Below, in pieces: positions 26,794 through 34,368 of a DNA stretch of 64,000 bases. The notes beneath the pieces are model-generated. The model did not search any database, was not told the origin of the DNA, and worked only from the letters and a program-made list of their open reading frames with translations. Source of the DNA: Planococcus shixiaomingii (GTDB taxonomy: Bacteria > Bacillota > Bacilli > Bacillales_A > Planococcaceae); the NCBI RefSeq assembly GCF_030413615.1, contig NZ_CP129236.1:170001-234000 (forward strand). Reading direction: 5' to 3'. The translations under genes were made by a program, and so were the position numbers. Positions within the stretch are counted from its first letter, which is position 1. Each line of letters starts with the position of its first letter.

Positions 26794-27354
26794 TTGAAAA
26801 AGGCATGTCTACTTGTTTTGATCGCCGTCATTTTTGCTGGTGTTTTTTCTTTTCCCACCGCACCGAAAGCTTGTTCGTGTGCACAATCACCTGGTGTTGA
26901 GGATGAGGTGTCGCGTTCAAAAGCGGTATTCGCTGGGACCGTGTTGAACGTACAGGAAAAACGCCCTTTCTTTGGAGCTCCTTCTAAATCAGCATTGTTT
27001 GAAGTGGAAGAAATATGGAAAGGCGTTGAACAATCTCAGATTATAGTTCGCACCGGCAGTGGCGATGGGGATTGCGGTTCTGAATTCCAAGAAGGGGCTG
27101 CTTATTTGGTTTATGCGGGAGAACCTTCTCTATACAGCGGGTTTCATGAATTTGAGACGGTTATTTGCAGTCGCACAAGTGAGTTGGGATCTGCTCAGGA
27201 AGATTTGGCGGTACTTGGTGCCGGCACTCCTCCGACTGAACAAGTGAACTTGGCCAGTCAGGAAAATAGGCAAACAATCTTTATGTGGATCGTTTCATTT
27301 CTTATAGTAGGTGTAAGTGCAGTTTATATTTTACTTAAAAGAAAAAAGGCTTAA
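26794..27354 (+). CDS. Membrane-anchored TIMP/NTR-like secreted protein
   Basis: 186 residues. A signal peptide ends ...FPTAPKA, and the mature protein would begin CSCAQS, the Cys-x-Cys N-terminus of tissue inhibitor of metalloproteinase (NTR-fold) proteins. SKAVFAGTVLNVQ, FEVEEIWKGVE, GDCGS, AAYLVYAG and TVICSRTSEL follow in the order of the TIMP N-domain. A membrane anchor (about 163-181) and KRKKA end the protein, so it faces outward. TTG start after AGGAGGAAG. Inhibitor activity is not shown by the sequence. Confidence 0.75.
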   Translation: MKKACLLVLIAVIFAGVFSFPTAPKACSCAQSPGVEDEVSRSKAVFAGTVLNVQEKRPFFGAPSKSALFEVEEIWKGVEQSQIIVRTGSGDGDCGSEFQEGAAYLVYAGEPSLYSGFHEFETVICSRTSELGSAQEDLAVLGAGTPPTEQVNLASQENRQTIFMWIVSFLIVGVSAVYILLKRKKA

Positions 27355-27471
27355 AACCAAGCTTTAGAACCTTACTGTAACCTTGTTAAAAAAGATGTCA
27401 TTGCCCGTGTTTTCTTCCTTTGCTTTGAGGGAATTCTAAAGCAACAACTTTTAGCAAAAGGAGCGGTTTGA

Positions 27472-28479
27472 ATGGAATACACCAGCATTCCGGGCATTGG
27501 AAAAAAGGCGTCGCGGTTTGGCGTTGGCACTTGGCCAATTGGCGGCGCGATGTGGGGCGGCAATGACGATGCAGAAGCGCTGCGCATGCTGCATGCAGCG
27601 ATAGACCAAGGCATTACAGTAATCGATACAGCAATCGACTATGGCTATGGGCATTCGGAACAATTGGTAGGAAAAGCGCTGAAAGAAAGTGGCCAGCGGG
27701 AAGATATCATACTTTCAGCGAAATGCGGGTTGGCTTGGAAAGGCGAAGAGGTTTACCGGGACGCAACAAAAAAGCGAATTACGAGCGAGATTGAAGAGAC
27801 GCTTAGAAATTTGCAGACGGATTATATCGATGTCTACTTTGTCCATTGGCCAGACCCTGCCGTTCCTGTAGAAGAAACGGCAGGAGCGATGAAGGAGCTT
27901 TATGATGCTGGAAAAATCACGGCAATAGGCGTCAGCAATTTTACCATTGATGATATGGAAGCCTTTCGGAAAATAGCGCCGATTCATGCCATTCAGCCAC
28001 CTTACAATTTATTTGAGCAAGAAGCGGAAAAAGACATTTTCCCGTATAGCCAAAAGCATAACGCTACGTTATTTTTATATAGCAGCTTGTGCAGGGGCTT
28101 ATTATCGGGGAAAATGACTCGGGACCGGGAATTCAGGGAAGGTGACATTCGCAAAGACGTCGATCCAAAGTTTCAACAGCCGCTTTTTGATCAGTATTTG
28201 GCTGCTGCAGACAAATTGGCGCAATTCGCTCAAAACGCTTATGGTCGCCCATTAATTGATTTGGCGGTCCGTTATGTATTAGATCAATCGGAAACAGGAA
28301 TCGCGCTTCGAGGCGCACGCCGGCCGGATCAATTAGAGCCGCTGAGCCGCATCGAAGGCTGGAAACTGACGGATGATGATAAAAAAGAAATCGATCGTAT
28401 CCTGGCTGAGACAATCGATGAACCGGCACAACCGGATTTCATGGCGCCGCCGCTTAAAAAAGAAGTACTGGAATCTTAA
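27472..28479 (+). CDS. Aldo/keto reductase
   Basis: 335 residues, a TIM-barrel NADPH-dependent oxidoreductase of the AKR superfamily. The catalytic tetrad is complete: Asp52, Tyr57 (DTAIDYGYG), Lys84 (LSAKCG) and His125 (VHWPD). IGVSNF and the C-terminal RGARRPDQLE coenzyme-binding segment are present. AAAGGAG precedes the ATG. Single gene with its own terminator. The natural substrate is unknown. Confidence 0.9.
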   Translation: MEYTSIPGIGKKASRFGVGTWPIGGAMWGGNDDAEALRMLHAAIDQGITVIDTAIDYGYGHSEQLVGKALKESGQREDIILSAKCGLAWKGEEVYRDATKKRITSEIEETLRNLQTDYIDVYFVHWPDPAVPVEETAGAMKELYDAGKITAIGVSNFTIDDMEAFRKIAPIHAIQPPYNLFEQEAEKDIFPYSQKHNATLFLYSSLCRGLLSGKMTRDREFREGDIRKDVDPKFQQPLFDQYLAAADKLAQFAQNAYGRPLIDLAVRYVLDQSETGIALRGARRPDQLEPLSRIEGWKLTDDDKKEIDRILAETIDEPAQPDFMAPPLKKEVLES

Positions 28480-28481
28480 GT

Positions 28482-28520
28482 GAAAGAGGATGGCTCCGAC
28501 AAGTGGCTGTCCTCTTTTTG
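28482..28520 (+). terminator. Terminator of the aldo/keto reductase gene
   Basis: Stem AAAGAGGA/TCCTCTTT with an imperfect inner part and a T-run. Confidence 0.78.
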
Positions 28521-28594
28521 CGTCGAGTTTAAAAGGAGTTCACTGCACATAACACGAAAGTATAAAGAGACACTTTTGAAGTAGGTGAATGAGT

Positions 28595-29380
28595 ATGAAA
28601 GCTCCTCAAGAAATTCTTTCAGTTTGGAAGAAGTTCGATGATTTTCCCATGGAAACATTTACGAAAGCATGGTTTTATTCAAAAGCGGAGGGCAAAAGGC
28701 AGCGCTCGGTTGCGCTAATGAAAAAGCACCGCATACAATACGGAATTTCAGGGAATTGCTTTGACTTGGCGTTTTGGCTGCTGGACGAATTTACGAAAGC
28801 CGGAATCAAGGCCTATCCCGTCGGTCATGCGTTGAACACCGAAGATGCTCACGTAGGGTTAGTGGCGGAAGACGCGTCAGGCAAGCGTTATTTATGCGAT
28901 TTAGGCGATCTATGGCTACAGCCTATTTTGATAGACGAAAACAGCAAAGAGTTTACAAAAGAGCGGTTGGCCGGATTTTTCCCGGCGGCCGAAGTGCAAG
29001 TGCTGCCAAAACAAAACGAGGTTGAAATTGTTTATCACCGGCCAAACGGTAAGCAGTCGAGACAAAGTTATGAGACAGAGCCTGTGGCAATGGATTACTT
29101 TATGGAAGCTGCGGAATTTTCGCAAAACCATGTGTATCCGAAGCCGCTGTTCGAGAAACGAGTTCCATATGAGAATGAAATCGCCCATTGGGAATTTGAT
29201 GATTGGGAAAGTAAGTTAAGCACTAGCAAAGGGCTGTTTCCAGAAGAGCCGCTATCAACAATTGAAGAATGGGCAGAGCGGATTCGTAAACGGACAGGTG
29301 CAGATAAGGAATTTTTAATCGAGACATTAAAGATTTATGACAAGATGGATCATATTCAGGAAAAGAGTGAAGATGGATGA
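28595..29380 (+). CDS. Arylamine N-acetyltransferase-like protein
   Basis: 261 residues. GISGNCFDLAFWL (Cys55), DAHVGLVAE (His86) and LCDLGDLW (Asp102) match in order the Cys-His-Asp triad layout of arylamine N-acetyltransferases and related papain-like folds, although the classic RGGxCxE motif is altered to GISGNCFD. Start at the second ATG, 6 nt after AGGTGA. Its stop overlaps the next start (ATGA). The altered motif means the substrate may differ from arylamines. Confidence 0.68.
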   Translation: MKAPQEILSVWKKFDDFPMETFTKAWFYSKAEGKRQRSVALMKKHRIQYGISGNCFDLAFWLLDEFTKAGIKAYPVGHALNTEDAHVGLVAEDASGKRYLCDLGDLWLQPILIDENSKEFTKERLAGFFPAAEVQVLPKQNEVEIVYHRPNGKQSRQSYETEPVAMDYFMEAAEFSQNHVYPKPLFEKRVPYENEIAHWEFDDWESKLSTSKGLFPEEPLSTIEEWAERIRKRTGADKEFLIETLKIYDKMDHIQEKSEDG

Positions 29381-29928
29381 TAACGAATCTTTATTTTGTG
29401 AGGCACGCTCATTCGGTTTATACACCGGATGAGTTAATGCGGCCGCTGTCTGAAAAAGGCATGCAAGATGCCCGTAGCGTTGCGCAGTTGTTGAAGCGGG
29501 AATTTATCGATCACGTTATTTCGAGCCCTTACAAGCGGGCGATTCAAACGGTAGAGGGGATTGCAGCTAGTGACATTGAATTAGTGAATGATTTTCGGGA
29601 GCGTACGCTAAGCGGCGGTCCGGTTCCAAATTTTGATGCCGCCATTCAACGAGTGTGGGAAGACGAACAGTTTGCCTGGGAAGGCGGAGAATCGAATGTG
29701 GAGGCAAAGGCGCGGGGCGTCGAGAAGACGTTGGAGCTGCTGCATACCCATGCCGGAAAAAATATAGCTATCGGCACTCACGGCAATATCATGGTATTGA
29801 TTATGAATCATTTTGATGCTGCATACGACTTTCATTTTTGGAAGAAGCTTGCGATGCCGGACATTTATAAATTGTCTTTTAAAGGCACCAAATTGATTGA
29901 AGTCGCACGATTAGGAAGTTTTGATTAA
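29377..29928 (+). CDS. Histidine phosphatase family protein
   Basis: 183 residues with the RHAHS motif (9-13) holding the phosphoryl-accepting His10, Arg at ISSPYKRAIQT, and the second His in GTHGN near residue 134. This is the phosphoglycerate-mutase-like branch; substrates vary from sugars to nucleotides. The start overlaps the stop of the NAT-like gene by 4 nt and a HAD gene follows after 17 nt, so three hydrolase/transferase genes form one operon. Confidence 0.85.
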   Translation: MITNLYFVRHAHSVYTPDELMRPLSEKGMQDARSVAQLLKREFIDHVISSPYKRAIQTVEGIAASDIELVNDFRERTLSGGPVPNFDAAIQRVWEDEQFAWEGGESNVEAKARGVEKTLELLHTHAGKNIAIGTHGNIMVLIMNHFDAAYDFHFWKKLAMPDIYKLSFKGTKLIEVARLGSFD

Positions 29929-29945
29929 GAGGGAGTGAGGAGGCA

Positions 29946-30602
29946 TTGATCAAAGCGGTATTATTTGATTTGGACGGAACATTGTTGGATCGAGATGCTT
30001 CTCTGGCTGATTTTATCGACGTGCAGTACGATCGGCTGATAAAATGGGTCGGCCATATACCGAAAGAACAATATGTTTTTAGGTTTATTGAATTGGATCA
30101 GCGAGGATATGTTTGGAAAGATAAAGTATATGAGCAACTTGCCGTGGAATTTCAAATCCAAGGCATTAGCAAGGAGGCGCTCCTTCAAGATTATGTCACA
30201 GAATTCAAAAACCATTGTGTGCCGTTCCCGAACCTGCTTGAAATGCTTGGCGAGTTAAAGAAACAATCCATCCTCATGGGAATCATTACGAACGGCAGAG
30301 GACAGTTTCAATTGGATAACATAAAGGCTTTAGGAATTGAATCTTATTTCGATGCCATACTTATTTCCGAATGGGAAGGCATGAAAAAACCTGAAGCTCG
30401 GATATTCCATCGCGCCTTGAATCTTCTCGGGGCTGCCCCTTGTGAAAGTGTGTTCATCGGAGATCATCCGGAGCACGATGTTCAAGCTGCCCGCAGCATT
30501 GGAATGAAAGGCTTTTGGAAAAAAGATTGGCAGTGGAACGAGCCGCAAGCCGATGGTGTCGTCGACGACTTAATGGAAGTTCTTGAATGGATCGAAAACT
30601 AG
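29946..30602 (+). CDS. HAD-superfamily hydrolase
   Basis: 218 residues. Motif I FDLDGTLLD (Asp8 nucleophile, Asp10), motif II ITNG near residue 118, the Lys motif MKKPEARIF and motif III FIGDHPEHD give a complete HAD phosphatase active site with a helical cap (about 17-90). TTG start after GAGGAGG. Last gene of the three-gene operon. The substrate is unknown, probably a small phosphorylated metabolite. Confidence 0.88.
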   Translation: MIKAVLFDLDGTLLDRDASLADFIDVQYDRLIKWVGHIPKEQYVFRFIELDQRGYVWKDKVYEQLAVEFQIQGISKEALLQDYVTEFKNHCVPFPNLLEMLGELKKQSILMGIITNGRGQFQLDNIKALGIESYFDAILISEWEGMKKPEARIFHRALNLLGAAPCESVFIGDHPEHDVQAARSIGMKGFWKKDWQWNEPQADGVVDDLMEVLEWIEN

Positions 30603-30650
30603 AGGAGTTTCCGGCTGAACCAACTGCCATTTTATAATATCGCACTGAAA

Positions 30651-30683
30651 ACCCGCTTCAGTCCTATAAGAACTGAAGCGGAT
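30651..30683. terminator. Terminator between convergent genes
   Basis: A perfect stem CCGCTTCAGT/ACTGAAGCGG. The run of T is better on the minus strand, so it mainly serves the GDYXXLXY gene. Confidence 0.7.
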
Positions 30684-30686
30684 TGT

Positions 30687-31145
30687 TCAATTATTGGGTT
30701 CCTCTTGCCGAGCTTCCAAATATACCGGACGGATGGTGCCCCAAGGAGAGACATCGAGCGTTACCGCCAAATCCCGTGCGTCTTCAAGCCCGGGACCGGT
30801 TCCTTGTTCAACATAATACTGCTCAAGCTGAGGCGCGGTGATCCGGTCGCCGTAGAGCGTGCCTTGGATGGCTCCGAAGAAGGGTTCATCTTCAATTCGG
30901 CCAATAATTGCATAACCATCCGGTCCTTCTTTTAGCGTAAAGTAAACCTCACCGTCTTTTAAGGCGTTCGGTGCCTTTAAATCCGGATACTGCAGCAATA
31001 CGTATTCGCCATAGAACGGATCAAATGGGTCGTACGGTTCGGCCCGAAGCACAAACTGGTCGCCGAACCAAGAAATGGCGTAAAAGCTCAAAGCCAGCAG
31101 CACAACGAATAAGGTCTGGATGATTGGAAACAGCCAGGCTTTCAT
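30687..31145 (-). CDS. GDYXXLXY domain-containing protein
   Basis: 152 residues. One N-terminal membrane segment (FPIIQTLFVVLLALSFYAIS, about 6-25) and an extracellular domain with the signature YGEYVLLQY (the family's GDYxxLxY with Gly-Glu-Tyr here, about 45-53). Such proteins are typically encoded next to a DUF2157 membrane protein, as here, overlapping by 4 nt. The function of the pair is unknown. Confidence 0.82.
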   Translation of the reverse strand: MKAWLFPIIQTLFVVLLALSFYAISWFGDQFVLRAEPYDPFDPFYGEYVLLQYPDLKAPNALKDGEVYFTLKEGPDGYAIIGRIEDEPFFGAIQGTLYGDRITAPQLEQYYVEQGTGPGLEDARDLAVTLDVSPWGTIRPVYLEARQEEPNN

Positions 31146-32314
31146 GTAGGAACACCCGCTTTCTTCCGGTTAATCCACCAGGCGATACCGGATAGTGCAA
31201 AGAGCAGCAACGCACCAACCAAGAAAAAGAGCGACATGTCGAGCCGTTCCCAAGCGTAGATAAAGTACAAAACAAACTGAACCAAGATAAAGTAAACAAA
31301 GCCGAGTGCGAGCGGTTCATCGCGGCGATGGGCAACAGCCAAGTAGGCGAGCCCAGTGAGTTCCGCTAATATGGCAAGCCCGATTGCCGTATCATCAAAC
31401 AGCAACAAGCCGATGGGACCGAGTGCTGCGAGCCAGATAAGCGGGCGGAAGCGGAAAAAGCATAACGCGAATATCCCGGCAGCTACTACCAATAACGCAA
31501 TTGATTCCGCTAAATTCAAATCAATGAATGTTAACTCGGCTTCTCCTCGAATGGCTAAATAGATAATCAATTGAAGACCGCCTATTCCTAAATAGAATGG
31601 GCGCAGAAGCTTTTCTTTTTCAAGGGTGGCTAAAAATAATAGGCCTACTAGCGCGAACAAGGTCCAGATGGGCCAAAGCATGTTTTCGTAATCGACGAGC
31701 GGCCACAGCATCAAGCCGGAACCAAACAGCAGCAGCCAACTGAAAACCGTAACGACAGAAGCTCGGTTGAAATAAAACCAGGCAAAGGCTGCAGCGACAA
31801 AGGCTAACCATTCAACCCAACCGATAAAGTTGATTGAAGTAGATAAGATTTGCAGACCAAAGAAAAACGCGACGATAGCATAAGCCACGTGTTTCCAGTA
31901 AAAGTGATGAGCAAGTGATGCAAGAAACAACGCCCATCCTAGAACGGAAGTTGAGAGCGACAGATGAAAAGTTTGAATCGTTACGATGATGCTGGCGCCA
32001 AACATGGCTAAGCCGAGAAGCCGGAAAATGTGGGGCCGCGAGAACTGCTTGCGCTCAGCCAATTGCCCGAAACCGTAAAATAGCCACATCAGCAGCAGAA
32101 CCAAGCCGATTTTTGCGAATGCCGGCATCATTTGCCAGTTTGCGGCGATAAAGCTGAAGACGGCCAACGAGAAAAAGATTAGCCCAATGATTAGAAGCAG
32201 TGGAAGTTTTGAAGGCGCTGGCTGCTGCTGCTCAAAAGCTTGAATTTTTTCAGCGGTAACCTGATCGATCAAGCCTTCTTCTTGCCAGCGCTTTAACTTG
32301 CGTTTTAGCTCCAT
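31142..32314 (-). CDS. DUF2157 multi-pass membrane protein
   Basis: 390 residues. The cytoplasmic N-terminus (RKLKRWQEEGLIDQVTAEKI) is the DUF2157 signature, followed by about ten or more membrane segments from about residue 45 onward. The frame opens 84 nt earlier, but AGGGAGGG lies before the ATG at 32314 and family members start with this segment. It overlaps the GDYXXLXY gene by 4 nt, which suggests the two act as one membrane unit. Function unknown. Confidence 0.85.
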   Translation of the reverse strand: MELKRKLKRWQEEGLIDQVTAEKIQAFEQQQPAPSKLPLLLIIGLIFFSLAVFSFIAANWQMMPAFAKIGLVLLLMWLFYGFGQLAERKQFSRPHIFRLLGLAMFGASIIVTIQTFHLSLSTSVLGWALFLASLAHHFYWKHVAYAIVAFFFGLQILSTSINFIGWVEWLAFVAAAFAWFYFNRASVVTVFSWLLLFGSGLMLWPLVDYENMLWPIWTLFALVGLLFLATLEKEKLLRPFYLGIGGLQLIIYLAIRGEAELTFIDLNLAESIALLVVAAGIFALCFFRFRPLIWLAALGPIGLLLFDDTAIGLAILAELTGLAYLAVAHRRDEPLALGFVYFILVQFVLYFIYAWERLDMSLFFLVGALLLFALSGIAWWINRKKAGVPT

Positions 32315-32517
32315 AACGATCCCTCCCTTACTGCCATTATATTCTTTTGCAGGAGAAATAAGAAGAAAGTGATTTAATTCTTTATGCCTATTTGGCATCT
32401 TTTTTTATGAGCATATTGACAATTAAATCCAAATACCTAATAATAATATATCAGCTTATTATGCAAGGCCGTTCCTTTTTAAGAGCGGCTACGAGCATTA
32501 AAGGAGAATGCTTTTTA

Positions 32518-33621
32518 ATGGATACATTACTTTTTTTCTTTTTGGAAAACATGGCGTTAATTATCGCTTTAATGTATATGGCGCTGCGGTTGAAAGAATC
32601 ACTTTCACTTGAGATGAAAAATTCTTCTCTTTTAGTTGCAGGCTATGCGGTTTTCATAAACTTTTTAACGTTCTCTGTCATGTACAATCCGTTTATGCAC
32701 GAAGGCATGCGGATTGATTTGCGCGAAGTTCCGCTATTTTTCATATCATATGTAGGGGGCTGGAAGGTCGGAGTTCTTTCGAGCATCATTCCAGCTGTTT
32801 ACCGGATTTATCTTGGAGGCCCAACGGTTTTAGAAGGGACCCTTCAATCTATCGTGCTTCCTGTTGTAATCGGTGCTTTATTTCATGCCAAAATGTCTTC
32901 AACTCCAGCTCTTGTTCTTATAAACCTAAAACGCATGATGACGGGTTTTGTTTTGTTTGAGCTGATTAAAACTATAGCCTTGTTGCTAAGTACGCCTATT
33001 ACGCCGTTCATCGCCATCGTAATGTTCATCTTTGCTATAATTGCCGTATTATCGATGGCATTAATGTTGAATGAAGAAAACCGCAATCTTTTGTTAAGAA
33101 AAGAGCTGGAACTTCTTTCAAACCAAGACCCCATGACGCATTTACCGAATATCCGCTTTTTTAAAAACAGAGTTAAAAATCTTCTGATGGAAAAAGTGCC
33201 TGTATCAATTGTGATGTTCGATGTGGATCACTTTAAAACGTATAACGATACCCATGGCCACCAAAAAGGGGATGAGGTATTGAGAACGTTGGGACAGCTG
33301 TTAAAAGAAGCAGCTGGAAAAGATGATGTGATTGCCCGATACGGAGGCGAAGAATTCATCATTTGTTATTCAGGGATATCAAGCACGGATAATGTAAAAG
33401 CTGTTGCTGAACGGTTCCGGAAACAAGTACAAGACTATCCGTTCGAAGGCGAAGAAAAACAGCCGGAAGGAGACTTGACCATTTCACTAGGTGCAAGTTT
33501 CTCGGAAGACAATAAAACGCTAGAGCAAATTATCGAAGAAGCAGATCAAGCAATGTATCATTCCAAGAAAACGGGAAGAAACCGTGTCACCATTTGGAAC
33601 GAGGAAAAAATAGCGCATGGA
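32518..33621 (+). CDS. Diguanylate cyclase with 5TM-LYT sensor domain
   Basis: Makes the second messenger c-di-GMP from two GTP. 368 residues: an N-terminal membrane sensor of the 5TM-5TMR_LYT type (about 1-190, with PLFFISYVGGWKVG and RIYLGG) and a C-terminal GGDEF domain (about 200-365) with active-site YGGEEF near 275-280 and the usual SNQDPMTHLPN entry. AAAGGAGA precedes the ATG; upstream in-frame codons lack a ribosome site. No phosphodiesterase gene is adjacent. Confidence 0.88.
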
Positions 33622-33673
33622 TAGAAAACCAGCAGAGTCATTGCTGGTTTTTTATAATCAAGGAGGCTATAAG

Positions 33674-34303
33674 ATGGAGAAGGAAAAAATCGGGATATGT
33701 GATGAGAAAGGTGTTTCGTTAGGCATAGCTCCCCGCGAGGAAGTGCATAAGAGAGGCTATTGGCACGAAACGTTCCATTGCTGGATTGTCAGTAAAAAGG
33801 CAGGCAAAGACACCATTCACTTACAGCTGCGCAGCAAGGAAAAGAAAGACTTCCCCGATTTGCTGGACATTACAGCAGCCGGCCATTTACTGGCAGGCGA
33901 AACCATAGAAGACGGCATCCGGGAAATCGAGGAAGAATTAGGGGTTGCAGTTTCGTTTGAAGAGTTGATTCCGTTGGGCGTCATTAAAGACCAAATCCAT
34001 CAAACCGATTTGCTCGATAACGAACGATGCCATGTTTTTCTATACAAAGCAACAGAAAACATTGACGCAAGGTATGAGTTGCGAAAAGAGGAAGTAGCCG
34101 GTATTGTAACGGTGGATTTTCAAAGGTTTTATGATTTGTGCCAGAGGCTGGAGATGGAGATTCTTGTTAAAGGGTTTTCAATAACGGAAAACGGACAAAA
34201 AACAGCGATCAGCAAAAGCATCAGTCTAAAAGATCTGGTTCCGCACAGCCCAGCATATTTAAAGCAAGTAGCGGATAGGATCCAACAAGCATTAAGTCAG
34301 TAA
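33674..34303 (+). CDS. Nudix hydrolase
   Basis: 209 residues. A large Nudix domain with box AAGHLLAGETIEDGIREIEEELG near residue 72-94; REIEEELG keeps the catalytic Glu residues. The N-terminus (EKIGICDEKGVSLGIAPREEVHKRGYWHETFHCWIV) resembles the isopentenyl-diphosphate-isomerase-like Nudix group, often annotated as phosphohydrolase. AAGGAGG before the ATG; the upstream 57 nt of open frame were excluded. Followed by a strong terminator. Confidence 0.85.
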   Translation: MEKEKIGICDEKGVSLGIAPREEVHKRGYWHETFHCWIVSKKAGKDTIHLQLRSKEKKDFPDLLDITAAGHLLAGETIEDGIREIEEELGVAVSFEELIPLGVIKDQIHQTDLLDNERCHVFLYKATENIDARYELRKEEVAGIVTVDFQRFYDLCQRLEMEILVKGFSITENGQKTAISKSISLKDLVPHSPAYLKQVADRIQQALSQ

Positions 34304-34331
34304 AAGAATTTTTGAAAACGTAAGAGAATAA

Positions 34332-34362
34332 AAGACCCCCTCTGCTCACAGAGGGGGTCTTG
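34332..34362. terminator. Bidirectional terminator
   Basis: Stem AAGACCCCCTCTG/CAGAGGGGGTCTT with a four-base loop, serving the Nudix gene and the convergent subtilase gene. Confidence 0.88.
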
Positions 34363-34368
34363 CTTTGG

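Noticed and set aside
32440..32517. Possible c-di-GMP riboswitch before the diguanylate cyclase
   Set aside because: A small GC-rich hairpin exists, but the conserved c-di-GMP-I and -II aptamer motifs are absent.
32392..32517. Longer N-terminus for the diguanylate cyclase
   Set aside because: The extra residues have no ribosome site, while AAAGGAGA precedes the ATG at 32518.
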